Assembly: GCA_946965045.2 (NCBI GenBank) | Contig: OX337239.1 | Coordinates: 1,116,001 to 1,180,000 of the forward strand | Length of the DNA: 64,000 bases | Reading direction: 5' to 3' | Origin: Epithemia pelagica | Taxonomy: Eukaryota; Bacillariophyta; Bacillariophyceae; Surirellales; Surirellaceae | Part shown: piece after piece, positions 40,141-50,957 of the stretch | Position numbering within the stretch: the first letter of the stretch is position 1 | Layout: every line of letters starts with the position of its first letter | Position numbers and translations under genes: made by a program | Notes under the pieces: generated by a model | The model's input: the letters and a program-made list of their open reading frames with translations, nothing else | The model's database searches: none | What the model was told of the DNA's origin: nothing

Positions 40141-41972
40141 GATTGCAAACCAATCGGGCACACCAACAAAAAAAGAGATATACAACGAAAAAGGAACGTA
40201 TGGGGGAAGCCATACTATCCAAGATCAACTAGCCAAATATTACATATAGGGGACATTAACACTTTTACTCGATTTAGACCAAGTAATAGTCGTACTGGCA
40301 AGTCTCGTCTTCTATAGGTACCAATCGTATAATCCGGTACCGCCCATTGGTTGCAAGAGTCTCATCCTTTCAACAAGAAAACACGTCGCACACGAAAGAC
40401 GTGTTGGGGTGGTCCCCTTTTTGTTTGACGCCCGTTGCTGTGGCGAACATCGACAACCATTGTATCGTATGATGATTCAACATATGGGAAAGTCGGCACA
40501 CCATGAACTCAAGGGATCTTGAAAATTGAAATGACGGGACTACCTAGATAACGCGAGAGAACGAGCCATTGCAAGGACGGCAATTTGAATGCAAGGAGAA
40601 CGGGAATGGAAATCGAGGCTTGGGGTAGCAGTATGGAAAAATGATATCTCATTTTTATTGGTCGCTTCTGTGTCGCTTTGGTGGTTTTGGATATTTTATC
40701 ACAATCATATCTTTAGGGTAGAAGCAAGTGGCAACGTTCTTAGTTGCAATGACGACAACCAGTTTGCGACTCTGAAGGCGTCACTCCATCACGTGACTGT
40801 CCAAGCTTTATCAGGTCATTGGCCCTTGCCAATCGTCAAACCAAGAGTCGCCAATGGCACATGAAAGGGACATTATGAAATCCAAGCAATCTACCCAGAC
40901 AAACGCCATGACCAGAACATACATTGGCGCCCTCTACTATGCCCTGTACCTGATTTTCCACGTATCTTGTCGTTGTCAGGGAAAAGAATGAGTGCGGATC
41001 TTAGTACGTGAACACCCATTCCAAACGGGCAAACCTAAAAGGGCTATGACGGGACTGGTCACCCATACACACAAGCTCGGTGCTCGGCTTTGTATAGCGT
41101 TACCCATAATCCACCAATCAAGGATAACCCTCGAGTTGTGAATGTGTGGAGAAAACTTGGCGACATGTTTCTTCTTTGTCTGAATGTGGAGCGGAATCGT
41201 TTCCTTGGTTTCTGTCGGCATGAATGCAGTCGTGGCCTATGAGAAGGACTCGGCTATGATCGTACATCTCGACGCTGGGTGTCTCGAGTCTCTAGTAGAG
41301 ATCCTCTCGGACGCTATCTTGGGTACTATGGTGGTATTGACTTGTATTCGATGCTTCCCTACTACTATGAGTTGTTGCTTTTTATGTGGTTCGACTATTT
41401 GGACCTATCGGAGGGTTTTAGCTATGCGTCCCGACTTAACACGATCCAAAGGCGACCATATAAACCATCACTGTTTCTGGACGCACCTACCTACTTCTCT
41501 TGGACTGACGTATGCGACCCCGAGTGGTTGTAGTGTGTAGATTCATCCCAGAAACCGTGGATCGTTGGGATAGGTAGTTTTATAGAACGGCTTGGGTGTA
41601 TCATTGCCCTTGCATTTGCGTGTTTCTCTGTGGTGCGACCACGACCACACGAGAAAAGAGGGAATCTCAGCGTCGCTGTCTGTCGGTTTGCCTCGTCCAT
41701 TCGTCGCCTCTCATCTTTTTCATTCGAGGTCGTCTGTCGTGCTCTTGTTTGGGTGTTTCTTGTTTTCTCGTTCATCAAACCTCAATCACACAATTTTCTT
41801 CACCACCGCAACAACCACCGTTCAAACACCAAAGAGCAGTATTGCTTCCGTTCCAGCCCGTTTTCCCTTTTTCTTCATCTTTTCTCTTTCCCCGCTCTTG
41901 AATATTTTTTGAGAGTGTTTCCATAAGAGAGAGAGAAGAAGAAGGAAGAACAAAGAGTAGAGAAAAAGTTTT
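40141..41972. other. intergenic, no supported gene
   Basis: About 1.8 kb between cyclase-PDE and eIF4G. A 91-codon ATG ORF (40589-40864) has one hydrophobic segment but nothing recognisable. The last ~120 bases before 41973 are a CT tract followed by AGAGAGA/AAGAAG runs, typical of a 5' leader. Confidence 0.4.
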
Positions 41973-44900
41973 ATGTCGTCCCAGCAGCAAGGTTCACAGT
42001 CTGCACCGCCCAAACCACCCCAACAACCTCCACAATCTCATCCTCATGTCGTCGCTGCCTCCACAGCGACTACCGCCGCAGTGGGAGGAGGACCATCCAC
42101 CATGAATGTGGCTGGAGGTGGTGGTAGTGGTGGTGTTGTCAATGGCTCGTGGCATGCCGCCGCGCAACAACGTCCACAACAACAACAACAACATGTCCAA
42201 CAACAACGACCACCGCATGGTTATCCTCAGCAAGCACAACAAGGCCATCATCGTGGTCCTCCTAATCCTCACATGTCAGCACCAGGTGTTGGTGGTGGAA
42301 GAGGTGGTGGTCCCAATTCTTCCTATGGTGGTGGACGAGGTGGTGGTCGAGGGGGTCCACCTCCGTATGCAATGCAACAGCAACCACCACCGCAAGGCTA
42401 TCCTCATCCGTCTCAGCAACGCGGTAGTGCTGGTGGTCCTACCGGAGCTTGGCAACCGGCGCAACCTACTTCGGCATCCTTGCAACATGCGCAACCAGGC
42501 ATGGTACCCCCGCAACAACAGGGACAACCACCTCATAGTCGAGGAGGAGCAGGAGGAGGACCTTATGGTCAACCTCCTCCTCCCTACCACACGCATCCGG
42601 CCTACAATCCCTATCCTGCGGCCTATCATCATCCACAGCAGCAGCAACAACAACAACCGCCACCACAACAACAGCAACAACAACAGCATTCGGCGTGGCA
42701 ACCCGCGTATACCGGTACAATGCGCGGAGGAGTCTTTTATCCACCACCACAACAACAACAGCAGCAACAACAGCCTCCTCATGCGGGAGGAGGCTTGCAA
42801 CCTCATCCTCCTCACGCACCACAAGGCAATCGTGGAGCCGCAGCGAATGTCAACACCAAGGTGGGTCGACCATCGACTAGCGCGGCACCCGTCTTGGGTG
42901 CCACAACGTCCTTGTATGCACCACCCAAACAAACCAAAAAGCCCTTGGTCATTACCGACAAGCATGGCAATGTCTTGGATTTCTCCTCCATCAAGGGCGG
43001 CGGTAGTGCCAGCAGCAGCAGCAGCAGCGCGAGTAAAGCCAAGGTGGTGACGCCGACGGAACCGTCCAAACCCACCACCACAGCCAGCAGCACCACCGCC
43101 GCAGCGACGACGACGGCACCTGCCACGGCCGCTCCGAGTACCTTGACAGCCAATGAAGCGGGAGAAAATTTGCGACAAGCGGTCTTGGAACGTCTCCAAG
43201 CGGATACGAAAAAGAAGACTTCGACGAATGGAGCCACGGAAGAGGAACCGGCCAAGGCCACAGAACCAAAGGAAAAGAAGGAAGAAGAAGGAGAAATTAA
43301 GCAAAAGGAAGAAGAGGAAAAGGCACCAGAGAAGCAAGAACCAGCCGAGGCAAAACAAGCCGAAAAGGAACCAGCACCCAAGGCACCAGCCCAAAAAGAA
43401 GAGGAAAAGGCCCAGACAGAAGCTCCAGCTGCCGAGACGAAACCGGCCGAGAAGGAACCAAATGGGGCAAAGCCAAAACCAGCGACAGGACGTATTGTCT
43501 TTACGAAAGAAGCCTTGCTAAAGTACGTGTTATCGGGTTTGGATCGCGAGAGTGCACCAAAGTATCGTCACTCACTCACTCTTGCAATTGCTTTGTTTTG
43601 TTTGCCTTGTGTTTTCTCATAGATTCTGCACGGATGCCCTTTGTCAAGAACGTCCTCAGGAACTTCCGGATATGACCATTGTCAAGGGCATGTCGCGCGG
43701 TCGCAGTACGGGCAATACCGGAGGAGGCGGCGGCGGTGGTGGCGGCGGCCGTCGTGGAGCAGGTGGAGGCGATCAAGGTGGAGGAGATGGTGAATGGAAA
43801 CGAGGCAATGCTCCCCCACGACGTCAATCATCCAAGACCATGAGTGGAGGCGGAGGAGGAGGCCCTGGTGGAGGTGGTGGCGGAGGCGATTGGGTTCGTG
43901 GCCAAGCCATGCCGCCACAAAAGCAGGGCAACAATGCCAATAATAACAATCCTCGTAACACTCGAGGAGGACGAGGAGGTCGTGGAGGTGGTCCCAACCA
44001 GCAACCCCAATTTGATGGTCCCATTGTTCCTCTGGTCAAGACGGAGAATCATTGGCGTCCCAAAAAGAATTCCACGCCCTTGGTGGTGGCAGAGAAGTTG
44101 GTCAAGTCCATTCTCAATAAAATGACCAAGGAAAAGTTTGAACGACTGTCTCAACAAATGATTGAAATTGAAATCTTGTCCTACGACATGTTGACCATGA
44201 TGATTGAAAATGTCTACGACAAGGCCATTGACGAACCGGCGTTTGGTGACATTTATGCCGATTTATGCGTCAAGATTTCTCAATCCGTCAGCACCAAGGG
44301 GGCGACCTTTGTCCATATCATTGAATCTGACGAGGAGCCACCGACCGAGTCGGGAGAACCTGGAGGCTCTGCCCCTGGCAGTGGTGGGGGAAGCAACGAA
44401 GCCAGCCACAACACGGTATACCGATGGAGCAATGACGTGAGCACCACCGATTCGGAAGTTATTGGTCCTTTTGACAGTGAAGAGGCCTGTCGCGACGCTG
44501 CGCAACGTGCCAATGACGGAGACCAAACTGATACCACGCCCATTCCACGTGACGAAATGGCCTTGGAATTGGTCAGTGTCGTGATTCGCAAGAATATGTT
44601 TATCAAGGTCATGAAGAAAAAGAATCCAGTTGAAGAAGATGGGGGAAAGATTTACTACACGGTTTTCTTCCCCGTCTCGGAAGCGACGGAATGTGGTCAG
44701 CAACTGTCTGACATTCATTTGAGTGAGGTAGAAGCCGTTTCCGATGCCAACAAGAAGAATAGCTTCAAGCGCTCCTTGTTAAACAAATGCGAAGAAGAAT
44801 TCAACAAGCAAGATATCTACAAAGAATGGAAAGAAGAAAAGGCAGCATATGAACAGTCCAAGAGCTCCTTGAGTGAAGCAGAACAATCGGAAAAGGCAGG

Positions 44901-46317
44901 GGAACTTGAATTCCGACGTATCCGTATCAAGAAACAAATGCTTGGGAACGTTAAGTTCATTGGCCAATTGTTCAAAAAGAACATGCTCAAGGAAAAAATT
45001 ATGCGTTATTGTATTGGCTCCTTGCTCAAGCTGGAGGAGATTGACGTCAAGAGCAAGAATCCCGAGTACGAGGATAAAGGTAACATGGATATGGACGAAG
45101 AAGATCACGAAGCGATTTGCAACATGTTTACCACAATTGGTTCAACGATTGACAAACCATCTGCCACCACCTTTATGGATGTTTGTTTTGGTAAGATTCG
45201 GAATTTGTCCCAAGACACGGCATTGCCGGCCCGATCTCGATTTATGTACAAGGATTTGATTGATTTGAGAAAAAATTCCTGGGTCCCCCGCCGAAAGGAA
45301 GAAAAGGCCAAGACCATTGACGAAATCCGAAAAGACTTTGAACAAGAAGAACGAAAACAGGCGGAGCAGTCACAACGAGAAAATGCTCGAAGCAACATGA
45401 ATCAGTCCTTTCGCGGCGGTGGAGGTTCTCGGAACGACTATCGACAGCAAGGAGGACCTCGTGGTGGTGGAACAAGGGATGCTCGATCCAGAGCATCCAA
45501 AGCTACGCCAGAAACCGACGATGAAGGCTTTACCACTATTGCATCTGGAAAAGGGGGTGGCAGTGGTGGTTTTGGATCATCTGGTCGAGGATCGCGAGGA
45601 GAAAGCGGTACCGCGAGTCGATCGTCCATGGCTCCTCCTCCAGTCACGACGAAACAATCGGCTTTTGCCTTGTTGGCTGACAATGATTCCTCCAAACCCT
45701 TTTCCGCTTCGGATGACAATAACAAGTCGGGGGCAACTAGCGGCAAGAAGGCCAAGGTATTGGACGAGGATCAATTGAAGCGACGCATCAAGAGTATCCG
45801 CAATGAATTTATGGGCGATGGTGGCAATGTTGCGGAACTGACCTTGTCGATTCAAGAATTGGAAGCTACTCCGAATGGCCCCATGGAGTTTATTCAACAA
45901 AGTTTGGATGGTCTAATTGATGCCAAGGAATCGGAGCGGGTGGCCATTGTCAAGATATTGACCATTTTGGTCGAACAAAAGTTGGTCCCCTTTGCCGATG
46001 CCAAGGCTGCGTTATTGGATTGTATTGAGTTTATTGATTCCTTTGTCATGGATTGTCCCAAAATCTACGACTATTGGGCCGATTTGTTGGCCTCCTGGAT
46101 GAGAATAAATGCCCTGACGGTACAAGTCTTGTGCGAATTGCTGGAAAAACCTCGATCGGACGATCCCCAAAGCAAGGCTCCTCTTTCCATTGTCCGTCCC
46201 TTGATTCCTTTGTTGGGACCTCAAAAGAAGGAATTGTTGGGGACGGCCCAGGCAACCACATGTTTGACCCAACTCTTGGGCAAGGCGGAATGGAATGCCT
46301 TGGCTTCGTCATTGTAG
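41973..46317 (+). CDS. EIF4G: translation initiation factor eIF4G
   Basis: Two exons, 41973-43522 and 43623-46317, join across a 100-nt intron to give 1414 aa. The N-terminal third is Gln/Pro/Gly/His-rich with many poly-Gln runs, then an Ala/Ser/Thr stretch and a Lys/Glu-rich segment. At the splice junction is RIVFTKEALLKF, an eIF4E-binding motif of the Y-x4-L-hydrophobic type with Phe in the Tyr position. Exon 2 opens with Gly/Arg-rich RNA-binding stretches. It is followed by a MIF4G domain starting near residue 670 (KLVKSILNKMTKEKFERL) and resuming near 950 (KKQMLGNVKFIGQLFKKNML) after an insertion of about 140 residues. Another RGG region follows, and a helical MA3-like domain (about 1235-1375) closes the protein. 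eIF4G bridges the cap-binding protein, eIF4A and eIF3 in the cytosol. An MA3-like C-terminus plus MIF4G supports eIF4G over other MIF4G proteins. Confidence 0.9.
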
Positions 46318-46983
46318 CAGGATCCACGCACACAAACGCACTCTTGTGGTATCTTGCTATTGGATATTTTCCCGGAACGCGAGGACCCGTACGCAACAGC
46401 ATTGACCGTTCCGTCGTCCATGTGTCACATTGGTACAATTCGCGTTTCTCTTTACCATCGCATATATGATATAACGAAGAATATTTCTAGAGACGAACCA
46501 AGCATACTCCTTTGGAATAGCCGTAGGTGGTGATATGAGTAGCTCCTTGTGAGGCGCTGTCTCGGTCCTTGTCCACAATTCTGGTTGTGTCGCGTAATGA
46601 AGGCACATTTGCCACTGTGTTTTCCTCGACGGACAGGGCGTTGTACCATGACACGTGCATGCTTGGTCGTCTCACTTAATTCGTTCCCGAGTGACAATCA
46701 CTGCACCATGAGGAATGAAACATAAAGCAACGTAAAGTTCTATTACCACGTTTTTCTTTTTTCACCCTTTCCAACGAGAAATGAGTGGTGACTCTTACTA
46801 GTACTACTATACCTCTACCAAAATTAAAAACACCAAGTATCAAGTACTAGAGAGTACCAAGTTCCTGGAAATGGGACGTAGGACTTTGTGTGAAACCAAT
46901 CAATATCAACTTTCCAGAGTAGTTGGATGGCAATCTGTTTGGTACAGACACTAGTGTTTTTGAGATTCCAAGTAACCATGGAT
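46318..46983. other. convergent intergenic region
   Basis: This stretch lies between eIF4G and the minus-strand lumen protein. No gene is supported. It should hold both 3' UTRs; an AT-rich stretch lies around 46780-46830. Confidence 0.4.
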
Positions 46984-47745
46984 TTACAACAAGGGTTGTT
47001 CTTCGACCAGCAATTGATCCTCGAGGGTTTGTGATTCTTGCAACCAATCGTACAAGATTTGGACATTGGATCGCAACGACTTGGCATGGTATTGCACCAT
47101 GTCCGCCTCTTCTTGTCCTGGTCGACTAAACTTGTTGATCCCAATGAGATCAAAGGTGACATTGTTGCAAATTTGGGTCGGATTGGTATCCAGTGTGGCA
47201 TAGACTTGAGCCGTCAAAAAGGGTTTGGTCGGACTCAGCACTTGTTTGCGCAGGGTTTGGTCCATTTGTTTGGTCAATTCCAACAGGCGAGTGTAATCTT
47301 GCGTTTCCACCGCACGTTCCAATTGCGCCAATTGACTGACGGGGCCCGTCAATTCCTCCGCCACGGCGTCCAGGGCATTTTGACGAGTCGCATATTTCGG
47401 AGTCGATGCCCAGGCCGGTACGGGTGTCGTCGCCACCACCAGACTGGATGCCAAGGCGTGGATGCAAAAGTCACGGCGGTGAAACGGCATTTTCCAAGAA
47501 GAAAACCTTGATGTGTCACTTTGTGTTTCATCATCATCTGGATGCTCTTGTTCTTGTTGTTGTTGTGGCGTTGCTGCCAAGGAACAAATCTGTGACTGTT
47601 GCAGTATTGGTTGCCGTTGTTGTAGTTTTGGTTGTGGTACAAGCAGGGCCGTCACTTCCACATGGAGATGGAATGGATCCAAAAGCAAGAACAAGAGAAC
47701 TGCAGCCAACCAGATCATTTTACATCCAATCGTTGTTGTCCTCAT
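46984..47745 (-). CDS. probable thylakoid lumen protein with twin-arginine signal
   Basis: Single exon, 253 aa from an ATG at 47745. Three targeting elements occur in series. An N-terminal hydrophobic signal peptide (MIWLAAVLLFLLLDPFHLHV) is first. A Gln/Pro/Ser-rich transit stretch follows. Then comes a thylakoid transfer signal with a twin-arginine and hydrophobic core (RRDFCIHALASSLVVATT) and a PAWA-S cleavage site (about residue 113). The mature part, about 140 residues, is helical (ATRQNALDAVAEELTGPVSQ and YTRLLELTKQMDQTLRKQVL). It resembles small lumenal four-helix proteins such as PsbQ-like factors, but this resemblance is weak. The layout implies ER, then plastid, then lumen through the Tat pathway. 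It is divergently paired with a plastid-targeted gene at 48029. Confidence 0.7.
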   Translation of the reverse strand: MRTTTIGCKMIWLAAVLLFLLLDPFHLHVEVTALLVPQPKLQQRQPILQQSQICSLAATPQQQQEQEHPDDDETQSDTSRFSSWKMPFHRRDFCIHALASSLVVATTPVPAWASTPKYATRQNALDAVAEELTGPVSQLAQLERAVETQDYTRLLELTKQMDQTLRKQVLSPTKPFLTAQVYATLDTNPTQICNNVTFDLIGINKFSRPGQEEADMVQYHAKSLRSNVQILYDWLQESQTLEDQLLVEEQPLL

Positions 47746-48028
47746 GGTGTGGTTGAGAAAGAGAAAGAGAGTATCTTTTTTGGCTCATGGTAATGGTAGC
47801 AATGGGAACTCGGCGGCGCGAGCGCAGGTCGACACACGGACTTTTCCAACGATCTATCCACGACCTTATTAAGAACGACTTATAAGCGACTAGTGATGCT
47901 CTACGCTCCACGTGGCACAAGGACCATCGCTTACGCACACCCCCAGACAGAGTGCCATGGCGCGATCTCGGCCATGACAAATGACAACTGACAACCGAGA
48001 TTGAACAACGTAGCGAGAACAAGAGAAG
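47746..48028. promoter_or_regulatory. probable bidirectional promoter of two plastid-protein genes
   Basis: Only 283 bases separate two divergent start codons, and both products carry bipartite plastid presequences. Shared regulation is inferred from spacing and targeting; no defined element was identified. Confidence 0.4.
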
Positions 48029-49666
48029 ATGAACCCAAGAACAATGCCACTAACAATAACAACAACCGCACAACCTCACGACAGGGACACGTTGGACTTG
48101 TCGGATCGCCGTACCAATTCACCAGTTATTACCATGAAACACCACACACCAACAAGCAACACTCGTTCCACCAAGCACCACCACCAACCCCATGCAACGG
48201 GCATGTGGTGGTTGTGCGTGTTGTTGGGGAGCCTTTGGATCCAGGTGGATACTGTATGGGCGTTTTCGTCCAGTACTGCTGCCAAAACTCCCTTGTCGCT
48301 GTCCTCATCCTTCCTTGGTCGGTATTCGTCTGTGGAATCGGCCACCACCACACCACGAATCCATGCCCATTTCTCCATCCGATCCACACAATCCACAGTA
48401 TTCCTCACTTCCACTCCGACAGATACGACTCGAGTTGGGTCGGGTCGTCCACGAAATAGATGGACGCCCTCGTCCACGACGACGACAACAAAATTTGCCA
48501 CCAGTCTTTTTGGGAGCAAGGATCCGGAGGGCAAGAAACACACTCCAGTATTGCTACAGTGGATGAGAAACGTATGGAGTCGTGTCCAACAATGGTGGTG
48601 CTCGCTTGGAAAGGAACCACAATGGTGGTGGAGACACTCCGGAATCCAAGAAACGCATGGTGTTCCACAATCACAACAACTGCAACCACCACAACGGTGG
48701 TCTCGGATCCGTTCCCTGTCTCGTGCCACGGTTCGAATGGCGCTGGCCGTAGTGGTAGCCTGGCATGCCACGACGGTGGCCCTTCCACCGGCCACTGCGG
48801 CGGCACCTCAAGTGGCTGTGGAACAATCCTCGACGCAAACCGCCACCTCCTTGCGTCCGGGTATGACACAATCGCAAGCCCAAGCCTTGGAACAAGGAGA
48901 TTTGACACGCGAACAAGTCGTCACAACCGAAAGCACTGCAGCCGCATCTCCCTTTGTTACCAACACCGAACTGTCGTCGTCATCATCATCCACTTCCAAA
49001 CCGAAACAAGCAACCATGGATGACGACTATGATGAGGAAGACGACGAGGACGAGTATTATGGTTCCTCAACGACAACAAAGAGTCGCCAATCTCCCCTCC
49101 GTTCCAATCCGAATTCCAAGACAACGGCAGCCGCAGCGGCTGCTTCGGCGGCATCCTTGCAAACCGTTTCGGAATTTGCCAATCCCAATCAAGTCCGTCT
49201 CTCGTCGGCCCAACGGGCGGCCAGTAAATTTTATGTCAGCATGGCCGTTGCGGTGCCCTTGTTTGGAGGTACCGTCTTGCGCGAACAAGTACGTCGTCGC
49301 CGGGAAGCGGCCTATGTCAAGCGGGGATTGGAATTGCAGCGCGATCAATACAAGGAATACTTTAATATTACCACAACGCAAGAGGATTTGGATCAAGAAA
49401 TTGAAGATTTGAAGAAACAACAACAACAAAATGAAACCAACACTGAAGAGGAGGACGACGATGAGGATGACGACGACGACGATGGAGAGGATGACGACGA
49501 CAAGGATCCTCGAGGTCTTCGTCGACGAACCCCACGAGGTCCTACCAAGCCACCGTCTCCGGATGACCAGGATGGAAGTGGTGGGGCCGACAGCGGTGAC
49601 AATACGCCCAATCGTATGAGTGACAACGATTTGGATCGGTTGAATCAAATGTTTCGTAAATCGTAG
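48029..49666 (+). CDS. plastid-targeted protein of unknown function
   Basis: Single exon, 545 aa. Several ATGs exist near the start; the ATG at 48029 is first, but the one before GMWWLCVLLG (about residue 58) would put the signal peptide at the N-terminus and may be the true start. The hydrophobic core WLCVLLGSLWIQVDTVWA is followed by FSSSTA, a textbook diatom plastid cleavage context (WA-F). A second hydrophobic segment with a twin-arginine-free start (VRMALAVVVAWHATTVALPPATAAA, about 236-260) and a third (FYVSMAVAVPLFGGTVL, about 401-417) suggest a thylakoid or envelope membrane protein. The tail is charged: Gln-rich, then a long Asp/Glu run, then Pro/Arg/Gly-rich. No domain is recognised. 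Composition and targeting are the only evidence of function. Confidence 0.6.
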   Translation: MNPRTMPLTITTTAQPHDRDTLDLSDRRTNSPVITMKHHTPTSNTRSTKHHHQPHATGMWWLCVLLGSLWIQVDTVWAFSSSTAAKTPLSLSSSFLGRYSSVESATTTPRIHAHFSIRSTQSTVFLTSTPTDTTRVGSGRPRNRWTPSSTTTTTKFATSLFGSKDPEGKKHTPVLLQWMRNVWSRVQQWWCSLGKEPQWWWRHSGIQETHGVPQSQQLQPPQRWSRIRSLSRATVRMALAVVVAWHATTVALPPATAAAPQVAVEQSSTQTATSLRPGMTQSQAQALEQGDLTREQVVTTESTAAASPFVTNTELSSSSSSTSKPKQATMDDDYDEEDDEDEYYGSSTTTKSRQSPLRSNPNSKTTAAAAAASAASLQTVSEFANPNQVRLSSAQRAASKFYVSMAVAVPLFGGTVLREQVRRRREAAYVKRGLELQRDQYKEYFNITTTQEDLDQEIEDLKKQQQQNETNTEEEDDDEDDDDDDGEDDDDKDPRGLRRRTPRGPTKPPSPDDQDGSGGADSGDNTPNRMSDNDLDRLNQMFRKS

Positions 49667-49982
49667 CAACGTTCCAACCAACTAACTATACGGTTGAAAA
49701 AATAGAAAGAGAAGATCTATCTGTTGGTTAGTTCTAGCTGGATTCTCGCGAATCGGGCCCATCGCATAGGTGGAACACGAGGAAGGATTCGCATGGAAAG
49801 AAACATTTCTGCTCACAAGTCCAAAAGAGGACAACTGTATGAGAAAGCACCATCTCTATTCTGAGACGGCTCACTCCATCGTCACCACGGTTCAGCGCTT
49901 TTCTGAGAGCCCACCAAGTAACCCCATGCCAAACGTAGATGTAAGACAAACCATGAAAGAAAACTTGTTCTCGTTTCTCTTG
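49667..49982. other. convergent intergenic region
   Basis: This stretch lies between the unknown plastid protein and the SCP2 gene. No gene is seen. Confidence 0.4.
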
Positions 49983-50342
49983 TTATAGCCGAGAAGTATT
50001 CGCCAGTTGCAATTGCTTCCGTGTGGCATCCAACACCACTTTGAGTTTGAGTGCCAAAGCCATTTTGCCCTTGACCTTTAATTTCTTTTTCAGAAAGGCC
50101 TGTTGGGGTGTCACGCGTTGTTGAATCAAGTCTTGCAACACGGCAGACGGTAAGATGACCGTCAAGTCGGCCTTTTCTTTTTCCGAGGATCCCTTTTTGC
50201 GAGCATCCAAATACCATTCCTCCTGATCCAATTGGAAAACGACAATGGCATTGAATTTTCGACGCACCATGGCATCTTTCTCCAGAGCATCCATCATGGC
50301 GGCTCGAATTTGTTCGTTGCTATACGAAGGCGACGAGGACAT
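49983..50342 (-). CDS. SCP2-type lipid-transfer domain protein with peroxisomal C-terminus
   Basis: Single exon, 119 aa, starting at the ATG at 50342 (the frame is open upstream, but this ATG gives the family-normal length of a stand-alone SCP2 domain). The pattern fits SCP2: helix with ALEKDAMVRRKFNAIVVFQL, strand EWYLDARK, ADLTVILPSAVLQDLIQQRV, QQAFLKKKLKVKGKMALALKL. The protein ends in -SRL, a type 1 peroxisomal targeting signal variant. Such proteins bind acyl-CoAs or sterols and support peroxisomal lipid metabolism. It shares an upstream region with the divergent AlaRS gene. Confidence 0.78.
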   Translation of the reverse strand: MSSSPSYSNEQIRAAMMDALEKDAMVRRKFNAIVVFQLDQEEWYLDARKKGSSEKEKADLTVILPSAVLQDLIQQRVTPQQAFLKKKLKVKGKMALALKLKVVLDATRKQLQLANTSRL

Positions 50343-50957
50343 TTTGTTTGGTTCTATTCTCGCAAGATACGATGCTTTGGTGTCTTGAGGGTATCTTGAA
50401 GGTCTTCGGGTAATACGCTCCCTGTTCCCACTATTCTCCGCGTTACCTAACCTTGCGCATTGCCATTGTTGTCCAGAACAAGCTGACGTGAGTCGGTGCA
50501 TGGTACAGCGACCTTTACGCGATTAAAACCTTCATTCCACGTGGACACGTTTCGAGCCAAAACGATGCGGCAGACACGCACACACGTTCAACCATCAACA
50601 AGGGAGATCCTTACGCGGAATTTTGATCATTCTCACAACCAAACTTGGGGAGGAGATTGCAACGTATCTCACGCATCGAACGACAGCTTGTCTCGCACAA
50701 GCAGCAGCGGCAGATCTGAGCAACTAACGTTCAACGACCAACGAAGAAGGTGTCGTTGTCGCGGTTTGGAAACTTGTTCTTCTTCCTGAATCGATTGGGT
50801 CTTTGCGGGTTCCAAGATTCGTCGTCGTCCCCCTTTACCACAATTCCTTGCTGGTCGTTCGTTGTCCTCTTTTACGAGTGATCTTTTCAATCGCCACTCT
50901 CTTGCTTCCTTTCGTGGTCATTTTCGTCCTCCGTTCCATTTGACTACCTTGGCTACC
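50343..50957. other. divergent intergenic region upstream of SCP2 and AlaRS
   Basis: No separate gene is seen. From 50790 to 50957 the frame of AlaRS stays open and encodes an Arg/Ser/Phe-rich leader without an ATG; see findings. Confidence 0.45.

Noticed and set aside
40589-40864. 91-codon ATG ORF with one hydrophobic segment
   Set aside because: Short, isolated, with no signal-peptide logic and no recognisable family. Not enough to call a gene.
42276-43394. Long minus-strand frames opposite the eIF4G N-terminus
   Set aside because: They are produced by the CAA/CAG-rich low-complexity coding sequence on the plus strand, and their composition mirrors those repeats.
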